From: Pseudoxanthomonas sp.
Lineage (GTDB): Bacteria > Pseudomonadota > Gammaproteobacteria > Xanthomonadales > Xanthomonadaceae
Direction of reading: 5' to 3'
Assembly (NCBI RefSeq): GCF_035999195.1
Contig: NZ_DASYGY010000004.1
Location: forward strand, 62,001-126,000
Length of the DNA stretch: 64,000 bases
Shown here: piece after piece, positions 44,301 through 52,163 of the stretch
Layout of the letters: each line of letters begins with the position of its first letter
How positions within the stretch are numbered: position 1 is the first letter of the stretch
Translations under genes and position numbers: made by a program
Notes under the pieces: model-generated
Seen by the model: the letters and a program-made list of their open reading frames with translations, nothing else
The model's database searches: none
Told to the model about the DNA's origin: nothing

Positions 44301-44945
44301 TCAGCGCAGCAGGGGTTCCAGCGAGGTCCAGACATGGTCGCGCAGCTTCGGTTGCACGCCGGCGACGGGGTGCAGGTTGTCGGCCTGGTAGGCCGAGCGG
44401 TCCAGTGCGATCGGTTCCAGCAGGAACGGCAGCAGGGCGGTCTTGTACTGGCTGGCCAGCGCGCGGTAGTTCTGCTCGAAGCCGCGCGTGTAGTCGGGTC
44501 CGTAGTTCGGCGGCATGCGCATGCCGACCAGCAGCACCTTCGCCCTGGTCGCCTGGGCCGCCTTGATCATCTTCTCTAGGTTGGCACGGGTCTGCGCCAG
44601 CGGCAGGCCGCGCAGGCCATCGTTGGCGCCGAGCGCGATGACGACGACGGCGGGCCTGTGCCGTTGCAGCTCCGCCGCCATGCGTGCCGCGCCGCCTGCG
44701 GTGGTCTCGCCGCTGATGCTGGCGTTGACGATGCGCCAACCCGGCTTGGTCTTGCCGATGCGGTCCCCGGTCAGCGCCACCCAGCCCTGCGCCGGCGCCA
44801 GGCCGTAGGCGGCGGACAGCGAATCGCCCATCACCAGCACCGTGCGCGTGCCCGTTGCCGGTGCAGCCGAGGCCGTCTGCGCTGCGACGGGCCGTGCCGA
44901 CCATGCGACGAGCAGCAGCACCGACAGGCCCAGAACCCATTGCAT
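44301..44945 (-). CDS. tesA: Arylesterase/acyl-CoA thioesterase I TesA
   Basis: A 214-residue SGNH hydrolase with GDSLSAAYG (catalytic Ser), a GAND block and DNLHPV (catalytic Asp/His). A signal peptide (to about residue 22, AAQ) sends it to the periplasm. Family function: acyl-CoA thioesterase, protease and lysophospholipase activity. I start it at 44945 (MQWVLGL) because this gives a normal signal peptide and leaves an 88-bp divergent gap before ybbA; the next ATG upstream is at 44987. Confidence 0.9.
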   Translation of the reverse strand: MQWVLGLSVLLLVAWSARPVAAQTASAAPATGTRTVLVMGDSLSAAYGLAPAQGWVALTGDRIGKTKPGWRIVNASISGETTAGGAARMAAELQRHRPAVVVIALGANDGLRGLPLAQTRANLEKMIKAAQATRAKVLLVGMRMPPNYGPDYTRGFEQNYRALASQYKTALLPFLLEPIALDRSAYQADNLHPVAGVQPKLRDHVWTSLEPLLR

Positions 44946-45033
44946 GCGGGCGCGCAGGGCCCCATACCTGTTCAAATTAAGAAACATTTAATCCGTGCTC
45001 CCGATGATTCACGAAACGACCGACGAGACGATC

Positions 45034-45756
45034 ATGGCCGACGCCAGCAGACTCCCCCCTGAAGCTCCCGCCCCCGTGCGCCATGCCGTGCTCGACGTGC
45101 AGGGCCTGGGCAAGCATGTCCCGCTGCCCGACGGCGACCTGACGATACTCGACGACATCGGCTTCCGCATCGAACACGGCGACACCGTGGCCATCGTCGG
45201 TGCGTCGGGCTCCGGCAAGAGCACGCTGCTGTCGTTGCTCGCCGGCCTGGACGTGCCCAGCACGGGCACGGTGACGCTGGACGGTGAGCGGCTCTCCGGG
45301 ATGGACGAGGACGGCCGTGCGCGCGTGCGCGGCGAGAAGGTCGGCTTCGTGTTCCAGAGTTTCCAGCTGCTGCCGTCGCTGACGGCGCTGGAGAACGTCA
45401 TGCTGCCGCTCGAACTGCGCGGCGACGCCGATGCGGAAGGTCCGGCGCGGCAGATCCTGGAGAAGGTCGGGCTGGGCCAGCGCCTGGGCCACTATCCGCG
45501 GCAGCTGTCGGGCGGCGAGCAGCAACGCGTGGCGCTGGCGCGCGCCTTCGTCACGCGGCCATCGCTGCTGTTCGCCGACGAGCCCACCGGCAATCTCGAC
45601 ACGCACACCGGCCAGGCGATCATCGAACTGCTGTTCGCCTTGAATGCGGACGCGGGCACCACGCTGGTCCTGGTCACCCACGACGACCATCTCGCTGCGC
45701 GCTGCCGGCGCCTGATCCGGCTGGACGCCGGCCGCCTGCAGGGCGCGACCGCATGA
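45034..45756 (+). CDS. ybbA: ABC transporter ATPase YbbA
   Basis: A 240-residue ABC ATPase of the LolD/MacB-like type with Walker A GASGSGKST, signature LSGGEQQRVALARAF and Walker B LLFADEPTG. It is divergent from tesA and translationally coupled (ATGA) to the permease, the conserved tesA-ybbAP arrangement. It probably powers lipid or envelope transport. The GTG at 44995 is a longer alternative start. Confidence 0.93.
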   Translation: MADASRLPPEAPAPVRHAVLDVQGLGKHVPLPDGDLTILDDIGFRIEHGDTVAIVGASGSGKSTLLSLLAGLDVPSTGTVTLDGERLSGMDEDGRARVRGEKVGFVFQSFQLLPSLTALENVMLPLELRGDADAEGPARQILEKVGLGQRLGHYPRQLSGGEQQRVALARAFVTRPSLLFADEPTGNLDTHTGQAIIELLFALNADAGTTLVLVTHDDHLAARCRRLIRLDAGRLQGATA

Positions 45757-48254
45757 AGACGCTGGCGCTGGCCTGGCGCCAACTGCGGCGCGACCTCGCC
45801 GCGGGCGATGTGCGCATCCTGTTCGCCGCGCTGGTGCTGGCGGTCGTCGCGGTCACGGCGGTCGGCTTCGTCACCGACCGCGCCGAACGCGCGCTGGCGA
45901 TCGAAGCGAACCGTCTGCTCGGCGGCGACGTGGTCGTGCGCGGCGATGCGCCGCCGACCGACGCACTGCGCACGCTGGCGCAAGCCCCCGGCCTGCGCGT
46001 GACCGAAACGCAGGAACTGCAGAGCATGATCCGCGCCGGCGACTCACTGTCGCTGGGCGATCTGCGTGCGCTGGGCGAAGGGTTTCCCCTGCGCGGCAGC
46101 TTCCGCGTGGTCGACCGGCCAGGCGGCGCCGAGCGCGATGCGGGCGGCATCCCCGCACCGGGCACGCTCTGGATCAGCCAGGCGGGCGCGGAGACGCTGG
46201 GCGCCAAGCCCGGCGACGAGATCGGCATCGGCACGCGCACGCTGACACTGGCGGCGCTGGTGACGCAGGAACCGGATGCCGCGCTCGACTACTTCAACGT
46301 CGCACCGAAAGTCTTCCTCAACCTCGCCGACCTGCCTTCAACCGGACTGGTGCAGGAAGGCAGTCGCCTGCGCTACCGGCTGGTGGTCGCCGGCGACGCC
46401 GCTGCGGTCGAGACGTTCACCGCCGCAGTGAAGCCGCAGCTCGCGCGTGGCCAGCGCATGGAAACGATCCAGGATGCGCGCCCGGAAGTGCGCTCCGCAC
46501 TGGATCGTGCCAGCCGCTTCCTCGGCCTGGCCGCGCTGGTCTCCGTCGTGCTGGCGGCGGTCGCGGTGGCGATGGCGGCGCGCCGGCACAGCGAACGGCA
46601 TCTGTCCGGCACCGCGGTGATGCGCTGCCTCGGCGCGCAGCAGCGTACGCTGGTCGGCATCCATGTGGGCGAACTGGTGCTGCTGGGGCTGGCGGCCTGC
46701 ACGGTCGGCGTGCTGATCGCCTTCGGCCTGCAGTGGGGCATCGGCAGCTGGCTGCAGCAGTCGCTGAAGATCGACATCCCGCCGGCGGGCCTGATGCCTG
46801 CATTGCAGGGGTACGGCGTGGGCATGATCGTGCTGCTCGCCTTCGGTGCGCCGCCGGTGCTGGCGCTGCGTCGCGTGCCCGCGCTCCGCGTGCTGCGTCG
46901 CGACCTGGACCGCACCGAGCCGAGCGCCTGGCTGGTGGCGTTGACCGGCTTCGTCGGCCTCGGCGCGCTGCTGTGGTGGAAGGCGGGTTCGCCGACGCTG
47001 GGCACGGCGATGCTGGTCGGCATCGTCGGCACGCTCGCCGTGCTTGCGCTGCTGGCATGGCTGTTGATCGTGCTGGTGCGCCGTGTCCGCTCGCGCCTGC
47101 GCGGCAGCCTGCGTTACGGCCTGGCCAACGTCAGTCGCCGCGCGGGCACGTCGATCGCCCAGGTATCGGCGCTCGGCCTCGGCCTGATGGCGCTGCTGCT
47201 GCTGACCTTCGTGCGCACCGACCTGCTCGACCGCTGGCAGCTGGCGCTGTCGGCGAATGCGCCCAACCGCTTCATCATCAACGTGCAGCCGGACCAGGTG
47301 GAGCCGGTGAAGGGTTTCATGCAGGCACGCGGCCTGTCGGCAGTCGACCTGTATCCGATGATCCGCGGCCGCCTGGTGGAGCACAACGGCAAGCCCACCA
47401 GCGGCGCCGACTACGCGGGTACCGACGAGCGCGCGCAACGGCGTGCCGATCGCGAGTTCAACCTGTCGATGGCGGCGACGCTGCGCGACGACAACAAGGT
47501 GACGGCCGGCGCGTTCTGGACCGGGCGTACGCCGGCATCGCCGGAGCTGTCGGTGGAGGAGGAGTTCGCCGAAGACCTGGGCTGGAAGCTCGGCGACGAG
47601 GTCGCGTTCGACATCGCCGGCCAGCGCTTCGAGGGCCGCATCACCAGCCTGCGCAGCGTCGACTGGGAGAGTTTCCGGCCGAACTTCTTCGTGGTCGCAT
47701 CGCCGGGTGCGCTCGATGGCTACTCGGCCAGCTACATCACCGCCGTCAGCGTGCCAGCGGGCGACAGCGCCTTCACCCGCGACCTGGTCAACCAGTATCC
47801 CAACCTGTCGGTGATCGATGTGGAAGCGGTGCTCAACCAGGTGCGCAGCACGGCGGAGCAGGTCTCCCAGGTGGTGCAGGTGGTGTTCTGGTTCTCGCTG
47901 GCGGCCGGCCTGCTGGTACTGATGGCCGCGGTGAGTGCGAGCCAGGACGAGCGCTTGCTGGAAGGCGGCGTGATGCGCGTGCTCGGCGGCAGCCGTCGCC
48001 AGCTGCGCTTGGCGCAGGCGTCCGAGTTCGCGGCCATCGGGCTGCTGTCGGGCCTGGTCGCGGCGATCGCCGCGTCGGTGCTCTCCGGCGTGGTCGCCAC
48101 GCAGGTATTCGACCTGCCGTGGAAGGCCAACTGGCAGCTGGCGGCCATCGGCGGTGGCCTCGGCATGCTGGCCGCACTCGGTACCGGTCTGTTCGCCACC
48201 CGCAAGGTGCTGGACGCGCCGCCGTCGGTGACGCTGCGCGAGCTGCAGGGCTGA
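45753..48254 (+). CDS. ybbP: ABC transporter permease YbbP
   Basis: An 833-residue permease with two FtsX/MacB-type repeats (helices near residues 20-40, 260-290, 310-340 and the C-terminal 700-830 block, AGLLVLMAAVSASQDERLLEGGVMRVLGGSRRQLR) and large periplasmic domains. It starts in the ybbA stop codon. REP doublet C and the rtcB terminator separate it from rtcB. Confidence 0.92.
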   Translation: MKTLALAWRQLRRDLAAGDVRILFAALVLAVVAVTAVGFVTDRAERALAIEANRLLGGDVVVRGDAPPTDALRTLAQAPGLRVTETQELQSMIRAGDSLSLGDLRALGEGFPLRGSFRVVDRPGGAERDAGGIPAPGTLWISQAGAETLGAKPGDEIGIGTRTLTLAALVTQEPDAALDYFNVAPKVFLNLADLPSTGLVQEGSRLRYRLVVAGDAAAVETFTAAVKPQLARGQRMETIQDARPEVRSALDRASRFLGLAALVSVVLAAVAVAMAARRHSERHLSGTAVMRCLGAQQRTLVGIHVGELVLLGLAACTVGVLIAFGLQWGIGSWLQQSLKIDIPPAGLMPALQGYGVGMIVLLAFGAPPVLALRRVPALRVLRRDLDRTEPSAWLVALTGFVGLGALLWWKAGSPTLGTAMLVGIVGTLAVLALLAWLLIVLVRRVRSRLRGSLRYGLANVSRRAGTSIAQVSALGLGLMALLLLTFVRTDLLDRWQLALSANAPNRFIINVQPDQVEPVKGFMQARGLSAVDLYPMIRGRLVEHNGKPTSGADYAGTDERAQRRADREFNLSMAATLRDDNKVTAGAFWTGRTPASPELSVEEEFAEDLGWKLGDEVAFDIAGQRFEGRITSLRSVDWESFRPNFFVVASPGALDGYSASYITAVSVPAGDSAFTRDLVNQYPNLSVIDVEAVLNQVRSTAEQVSQVVQVVFWFSLAAGLLVLMAAVSASQDERLLEGGVMRVLGGSRRQLRLAQASEFAAIGLLSGLVAAIAASVLSGVVATQVFDLPWKANWQLAAIGGGLGMLAALGTGLFATRKVLDAPPSVTLRELQG

Positions 48255-48268
48255 TGCTTCTTGCTGAT

Positions 48269-48333
48269 GTGGGAGCGACGTAAGTCGCGATGAGGCTTTA
48301 CCGGTACCCGTTCGCGACTTACGTCGCTCCCAC
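48269..48333. repeat. REP doublet C (inverted pair)
   Basis: Head GTGGGAG with the core GCGACGTAAGTCGCGA on the left and its inverted copy on the right, separated by TGAGGCTTTACCGGTACCCG. The spacer shares GCTTTACCGGTA with doublet A, so the two are copies of one doublet. It is located between the convergent ybbP and rtcB genes. Confidence 0.88.
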
Positions 48334-48351
48334 ACAAGCAATGGCAGCTTT

Positions 48352-48382
48352 AAAAAAAAGGGGCGAGCCGAAGCTCACCCCT
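48352..48382 (-). terminator. Terminator of rtcB
   Basis: On the minus strand GGGGTGAGC-TTCG-GCTCGCCCC is followed by eight T residues, a near-ideal intrinsic terminator with a stable UUCG loop. The stem includes the rtcB stop codon. Confidence 0.92.
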
Positions 48383-49598
48383 TGATGCACACCACCTGGC
48401 GCAGCGTGTGGACGATCTCCACCAGGTCGGACTGCGCGGCCATGACCGCGTCGATGTCCTTGTAGGCGGCCGGCGACTCGTCGATCACGCCGGCATCCTT
48501 GCGGCATTCGACGTGCGCCGTGGCCTCGCGGTGCTGCGACAGCGTGATCTGCTGGCGCGCGGCGGTACGGCTCATCACGCGGCCTGCCCCGTGGCTGCAG
48601 CTGTGGAAGCTGTCCGCGTTGCCCTTGCCGCGCACGATGAAGCTCTTCGCGCCCATGCTGCCGGGGATGATCCCCAGTTCGCCTGCGCGCGCGCTCACCG
48701 CGCCCTTGCGCGTCACCAGCAGGTCCACGCCGCCGTGCGTTTCCTTCTGCACGTAGTTGTGGTGGCAGTTCACCGCCATCTTCTCCAGCTGGAACTTCGG
48801 CAGGCGGTGGCGCATCTCCGCCAGTACGCGCGACATCATCGCTTCGCGGTTCTCGCGGGCGTAGTCCTGAGCCCACGACACCGCTTCCACGTAGTCGTCG
48901 AACAGGGGCTCGCCTTCCATGAAGAAGGCCAGGTCCTTGTCCGGCAGGTGGAAGCCCAGCACACGGTGCGCCAGTTGCTCGCGCGCCCGCTCGATGAAGT
49001 AGTTGCCGATCAGGTTGCCGGTGCCGCGCGACCCGCTGTGCAGCATCACCCACACGGCATCGCTTTCGTCGAGGCAGAGCTCGATGAAGTGGTTGCCGCC
49101 GCCCAGTGTGCCGATCTGGCGATCCAGCTTGTCGGTACGGATCCTGCGGTGCTTCTCCTTGATCACGTCGAGTCGCTCGGCCAGCCCCGACTGCGCGATG
49201 CGCGTGCCGATGCTGTCCGGCAGCTTCCAGTGCTCGCCGCCACGGCCGTTGCCGACCGGCACGCTGCGCTCGATGCCCGAGCGCAGTTGCGCCAGGCTGT
49301 CGGGCAGGTCCTTCGCGCGCAGCGTGGTGCGCACCGCGGCCATGCCGCAGCCGATGTCCACGCCGACCGCCGCCGGGATGATCGCGCCGCGGGTCGGGAT
49401 GACCGAACCCACCGTCGCACCCTTGCCCAGGTGCACGTCGGGCATCACCGCGACCCACGGCCCGACGAACGGGATGGAGGCGATGTTTTGCAGCTGCTCG
49501 TGGGCCTGCTGTTCCAGCGGCACGCCGCGCACCCAGCCCTTGATCGGCGTGGTGCTGCCCTCGGCGTGCAGCAGTTCGAATCGGGATTGCATGTTCAT
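48375..49598 (-). CDS. rtcB: RNA-splicing ligase RtcB
   Basis: A 407-residue RNA ligase that joins 2',3'-cyclic phosphate and 5'-OH RNA ends, used for tRNA repair. The manganese/GTP region motifs GVDIGCGMAA, GGGNHFIEL, HSGSRGTGN, CHHNYVQKE and HGAGRVMSRTAARQ are present, and the catalytic His for guanylylation lies in the CSHGAGR block. The start at 49598 has GGAG five bases upstream. It is the last gene of a unit with slipin and upstream tRNA-like elements, not with rtcA. Confidence 0.96.
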   Translation of the reverse strand: MNMQSRFELLHAEGSTTPIKGWVRGVPLEQQAHEQLQNIASIPFVGPWVAVMPDVHLGKGATVGSVIPTRGAIIPAAVGVDIGCGMAAVRTTLRAKDLPDSLAQLRSGIERSVPVGNGRGGEHWKLPDSIGTRIAQSGLAERLDVIKEKHRRIRTDKLDRQIGTLGGGNHFIELCLDESDAVWVMLHSGSRGTGNLIGNYFIERAREQLAHRVLGFHLPDKDLAFFMEGEPLFDDYVEAVSWAQDYARENREAMMSRVLAEMRHRLPKFQLEKMAVNCHHNYVQKETHGGVDLLVTRKGAVSARAGELGIIPGSMGAKSFIVRGKGNADSFHSCSHGAGRVMSRTAARQQITLSQHREATAHVECRKDAGVIDESPAAYKDIDAVMAAQSDLVEIVHTLRQVVCIKG

Positions 49599-49623
49599 GT
49601 GTTCACTCCATTGAAAGGATGAA

Positions 49624-49789
49624 GCCCCTTCCCCCGCAAGCGGGGAAGGTCGGGATGGGGGCGAACGGCACCGCAGCGCCGTATCGCGCCAGAGGTTGGG
49701 CCGCGTTCCCGCGCTCTCCATGCGCTGACGCGTGCCATGCTCCGGCGTGCCCCCACCCCAGCCCTCCCCCGTGAACGGGGGAGGGGGCA
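49624..49789. repeat. GC-rich inverted repeat pair between slipin and rtcB
   Basis: The left unit (CCTTCCCCCGCAAGCGGGGAAGG then TCGGGATGGGGGC) and the right unit (inverted: CCCTCCCCCGTTCACGGGGGAGGG then CTGGGGTGGGGGC) share a hairpin and the same G-rich tail. They frame about 85 bp. The resemblance to dispersed palindromes of other gamma-proteobacteria is noted from memory. It takes up most of the 199-bp gap between the two genes. Confidence 0.75.
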
Positions 49790-49797
49790 GGTTCCTG

Positions 49798-50916
49798 CTA
49801 CTTCAACGTCACCAGCTGCTTCAGCACGCCATCCAGGCCGCCGAACACGGTGAGCTTGTCGATCTTCTCGGTGACCTTCTCCAGGGCCTCGAGCTCCTTC
49901 AGGCGCATCAGCACCGGCGACTCGTCGATCAGCTTCGCGGTGTTGAGCAGGGAACGCGTGGCGTTCGCCTCCTCGCGGCGGCGGATCACGTTGGCTTGCG
50001 CCGTCTTCTCCGCCTGCACCACCCCGTTGAGGATCTCCTTCATCTCGCCCGGCAGGATCACGTCCTTCACGCCCACGCCCAGCACCTCGACGCCGAAGCC
50101 GGTCAACTGGCCGCGCACGTAGGCGAAGATGTCGGCGTCCAGCGAGGCCTTGTCGCCCAGCAGTTCGTCCAGCGTCCTGGCCGCGACCGCCTTGCGCAGG
50201 CCGTACTGCAGCTCGCGGTAGACGAAGTCGCCGACCTTCGCGACCTTGGTGCGCGCGGCCACCACGTCGGTGACGCGTGTGCTGGCGGCCAGGTTCACGC
50301 GCAGGCTGACCTTGTCGCGGGTCAGCAGCTCCTGGCCCGACACTTCGATCGTCTGCACGCGCAGGTCGACGATGTCCACGACCACGTTCTTCTGGAAATT
50401 CCAGAAGGCGTAGGAACCCGCGGACAACGTGCGCTCGAGCTTGCCGTCGATGAACACCAGGCCGGCGAACTCCGCCGGCACATCGGCCACCACGGCCAGC
50501 TTCGACAACGTGCCCAACTGGCGCAGGCGACGCGCGACGGCACCCTCGACGTCCAGCGAGGCCAGCGTCACCGCCTGCACCTCGACCTTCACCAGGCCGA
50601 TCCAGTACAGGCGCCGCGTGCCGGGCGGCAGCACGTCTTCCAGCTTGCCGTTCTTCAGCACCAGGCCGACCTTGTCCACGCCGATGTCGGCATGCACGAA
50701 GACCTCGCCCAGGCGTTCGCCCAGGCCCGCGATCAGCGCGTCGACGTCATGGCCGGAATACTCCGGCGATGCGATGTTGAAGGTGCGCACCTCGGTCCGA
50801 CCCATCGGGTCGAACCAGCGGTACACGCCGGGTGCGAGCACGCGCTCGAACCGAAGGTTGCGATACACCAGGCCGCGCTCGCCGTCACCGATCACGACCC
50901 TCTTGGTCCAGAACAT
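49798..50916 (-). CDS. Slipin/stomatin-like SPFH protein
   Basis: A 372-residue SPFH (band 7) protein. An N-terminal segment MFWTKRVVIGDGERGLVYRNLRFERVLAPGVYRWFDP is followed by a first beta-rich domain and an SPFH domain (about 110-290, TRDKVSLRVNLAASTRV...LTGFGVEVLGVGVKDVILPGEM) and a coiled C-terminus (RRREEANATRSLLNTAKLIDESP). There is no clear membrane helix. The start at 50916 has AAGGAGAAC upstream. Slipins next to RtcB are a recurrent arrangement, as recalled; how a membrane scaffold assists RNA repair is unknown. Confidence 0.92.
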   Translation of the reverse strand: MFWTKRVVIGDGERGLVYRNLRFERVLAPGVYRWFDPMGRTEVRTFNIASPEYSGHDVDALIAGLGERLGEVFVHADIGVDKVGLVLKNGKLEDVLPPGTRRLYWIGLVKVEVQAVTLASLDVEGAVARRLRQLGTLSKLAVVADVPAEFAGLVFIDGKLERTLSAGSYAFWNFQKNVVVDIVDLRVQTIEVSGQELLTRDKVSLRVNLAASTRVTDVVAARTKVAKVGDFVYRELQYGLRKAVAARTLDELLGDKASLDADIFAYVRGQLTGFGVEVLGVGVKDVILPGEMKEILNGVVQAEKTAQANVIRRREEANATRSLLNTAKLIDESPVLMRLKELEALEKVTEKIDKLTVFGGLDGVLKQLVTLK

Positions 50917-50971
50917 GGCGTTGTTCTCCTTGTTGGCTCTGGTGGTTCGATCCGGATCCAACGGATCGCCG

Positions 50972-51019
50972 CGGTGGATCGAGTCCCGCGACGAACGGTG
51001 CCCATCGCGATGCGCGATC
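50972..51019 (-). ncRNA. Degenerate tRNA-like half (motif copy)
   Basis: On the minus strand a hairpin ATCGCG-CAT-CGCGAT is followed by CACCGTTCG and ends GATCCACCG. This is the order GCGCAT loop, GTTCG, TCCACC also seen in 51356-51428 and 51719-51757. It is weak on its own and is proposed because the three elements recur in one locus. Confidence 0.3.
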
Positions 51020-51083
51020 GGCGGAAGAAGGTGGAAACGCCCCTGGACGAGGGCGGTGCGGGCGACCGGCGCTGTCGGCGGAC

Positions 51084-51176
51084 GCATCGCAGCGAGGGCG
51101 CAGTCCATGGACTGCGTCGAACGCTGCGCGCGTCCGCGTCGAGGGCGCGGTGCCGGCACCATCCCCGCTGCGATGC
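51084..51176 (-). ncRNA. Structured palindromic unit upstream of slipin
   Basis: A 93-nt stretch closed by a perfect 11-bp stem (GCATCGCAGCG at 51084-51094, CGCTGCGATGC at 51166-51176). Inside are an 18-bp perfect palindrome (51099-51116, CGCAGTCCATGGACTGCG) and a 12-bp palindrome (51149-51160, GGTGCCGGCACC), each able to form a hairpin. It lies in the transcribed region between the tRNA-like array and the slipin gene. It could be a structured leader or a small RNA; the high GC content makes chance folding possible. Confidence 0.45.
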
Positions 51177-51282
51177 ATCGTCTTCCTGCATTCCTTCGCG
51201 GAAAGGCGTTGCGCCGCACGGGGCGTTTCCTGGGGGGACTTTCGTCCCGGTGTCATGACGTGACAGGTCATGTGCCCTTGCA

Positions 51283-51355
51283 GGCGTTGGAGCGGGAATC
51301 GAACCCGCGACAGTCGGATTAACCGTCCGATGCTCTAACCATCTGAGCTATCCAG
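51283..51355 (-). tRNA. tRNA-like element, Asn(GUU)-type
   Basis: Read on the minus strand, the D arm (GCTC/GAGC), anticodon arm (TCGGA-CGGTTAA-TCCGA, anticodon GTT), 5-nt variable loop and T arm (GCGGG-TTCGATT-CCCGC) are all canonical. The acceptor is not: only four pairs (TGGA/TCCA) form and its 5' end runs into the CCA of the next element with no spacer. No CCA is encoded at its own 3' end. It may be a tRNA-Asn derivative that works as an RNA-repair substrate or regulator, or a decayed tRNA gene. Confidence 0.65.
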
Positions 51356-51428
51356 TGGTGGACGAACCGGATTCGAACCGGTGGCCAACGGCATGCGCCG
51401 CTGCTCTCCCACGCTGAGCTATCGTCCG
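51356..51428 (-). tRNA. tRNA-like element with CAT-type loop and encoded CCA
   Basis: Minus strand: acceptor GGACGA pairing with TCGTCC followed by A-CCA, D arm GCTC/GAGC, and T arm ACCGG-TTCGAAT-CCGGT. The anticodon region CAGCGGCGCATGCCGTTG can form a long stem with an odd-sized loop around GCAT. The anticodon-plus-variable segment is about three bases shorter than normal. It abuts 51283-51355 directly. It is probably not a standard decoding tRNA. Confidence 0.6.
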
Positions 51429-51718
51429 CTCGAGGAACACCGTCTCCCACGCTTCGGCATACGCCACGGCAGCGCCGCGCGCACCGGACGGGATACAAAC
51501 CCGTGCCGCTGTCGCGTGTTCGATCGATGCTCCGCATTGCCGGCGGTCGCCCACCGGCAATCCGTTCGGGCGCCATGCGCCCTTGTCGGCGTTCTCTCCA
51601 CGTGCAGCCCGCATCGGGGCATCACGACGCAGCGCACATGCGCCAGTCGCAGCCGCGCCCCTGCATCGGGGCGCGCACGCGCGCTACCCGGATGCCCCAG
51701 GGCGGAAAAGGATTTCCG
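51429..51718 (-). other. Non-coding stretch with tRNA-like hairpins
   Basis: No convincing protein gene. On the minus strand I see a T-arm-like ACGGG-TTTGTAT-CCCGT (51488-51504), a hairpin ATTGCCGG/CCGGCAAT (51535-51560), a hairpin GGGCGC-ATG-GCGCCC (about 51567-51582) and GGCGCATGTGCGC (about 51632-51644). The GCGCAT loop recurs. These look like decayed or structured relatives of the tRNA-like elements. Confidence 0.35.
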
Positions 51719-51757
51719 TGGTGGAAAGAGACGAACCTGTTCGATGCATGCGCATCC
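51719..51757 (-). ncRNA. Degenerate tRNA-like 3' half
   Basis: Minus strand: hairpin GATGC-GCAT-GCATC, then AACAGGTTCGTCTC, then TTTCCACCA. The GCGCATGC loop, GGTTCG and terminal TCCACCA match 51356-51428 in order and rough spacing. I found no 5' half. Confidence 0.4.
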
Positions 51758-51767
51758 TCCGCGAACG

Positions 51768-51808
51768 CTGAAAACAAAACGCCCCCGGGACTTGCGACCC
51801 GAGGGCGT
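51768..51808 (-). terminator. Terminator of the small ORF
   Basis: Minus-strand stem ACGCCCTCGGG/CCCGGGGGCGT with an 8-base loop, followed by TTTGTTTT. It is preceded by another strong hairpin GGGAGATCGG/CCGATCTCCC (51820-51844). Together they form the 3' end of a transcript from the 40-residue ORF. Confidence 0.8.
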
Positions 51809-51861
51809 TCGCGTTCCTCGGGAGATCGGGGTGGCCGATCTCCCAGGGAGTCAGCCGGATG

Positions 51862-51984
51862 TCAGAAGTCCAGGTGCCGTGCGCGTTCGGTACCGCGCAG
51901 GTCGCTGCCGTTCGCACGCAGCGCCAGGCCGCAGCGTGATGGCTGCAGGGCGGGCTTGCTGTCGAAGGAATAGGCGGGCTTCAT
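51862..51984 (-). CDS. Small 40-residue ORF
   Basis: MKPAYSFDSKPALQPSRCGL and onward, 40 residues ending ARHLDF, with a plausible ribosome site (TTCCC-ATG context is weak). It is framed by a hairpin plus T6 just upstream (52004-52023) and a hairpin and terminator just downstream, i.e. its own short transcription unit. It could be a leader peptide, a small regulatory protein or a peptide precursor. It lies upstream of the tRNA-like array on the same strand. Confidence 0.5.
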   Translation of the reverse strand: MKPAYSFDSKPALQPSRCGLALRANGSDLRGTERARHLDF

Positions 51985-52003
51985 GGGAAGAATTCGATTG
52001 CTG

Positions 52004-52023
52004 AAAAAACGGCCATGTGGCCG
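52004..52023 (-). promoter_or_regulatory. Attenuator-like hairpin before the small ORF
   Basis: Minus strand CGGCCACATGGCCG followed by TTTTTTC, an intrinsic-terminator shape, 20 bases before the small ORF start. As no minus-strand gene lies upstream, it would act in the leader of the small-ORF transcript. Confidence 0.5.
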
Positions 52024-52163
52024 ACGGGCGCGGACGATACGCCGCTTGTTTGCGGAGCGCAACACTTTTTTGATCTTATTTTCGATGGCCGACCGATGGC
52101 GTCGGAAAGAAGCACCAGCGGCTGCCGCTAGAATGACGCACCCCGTCCTTCGCGCCTCGCACC

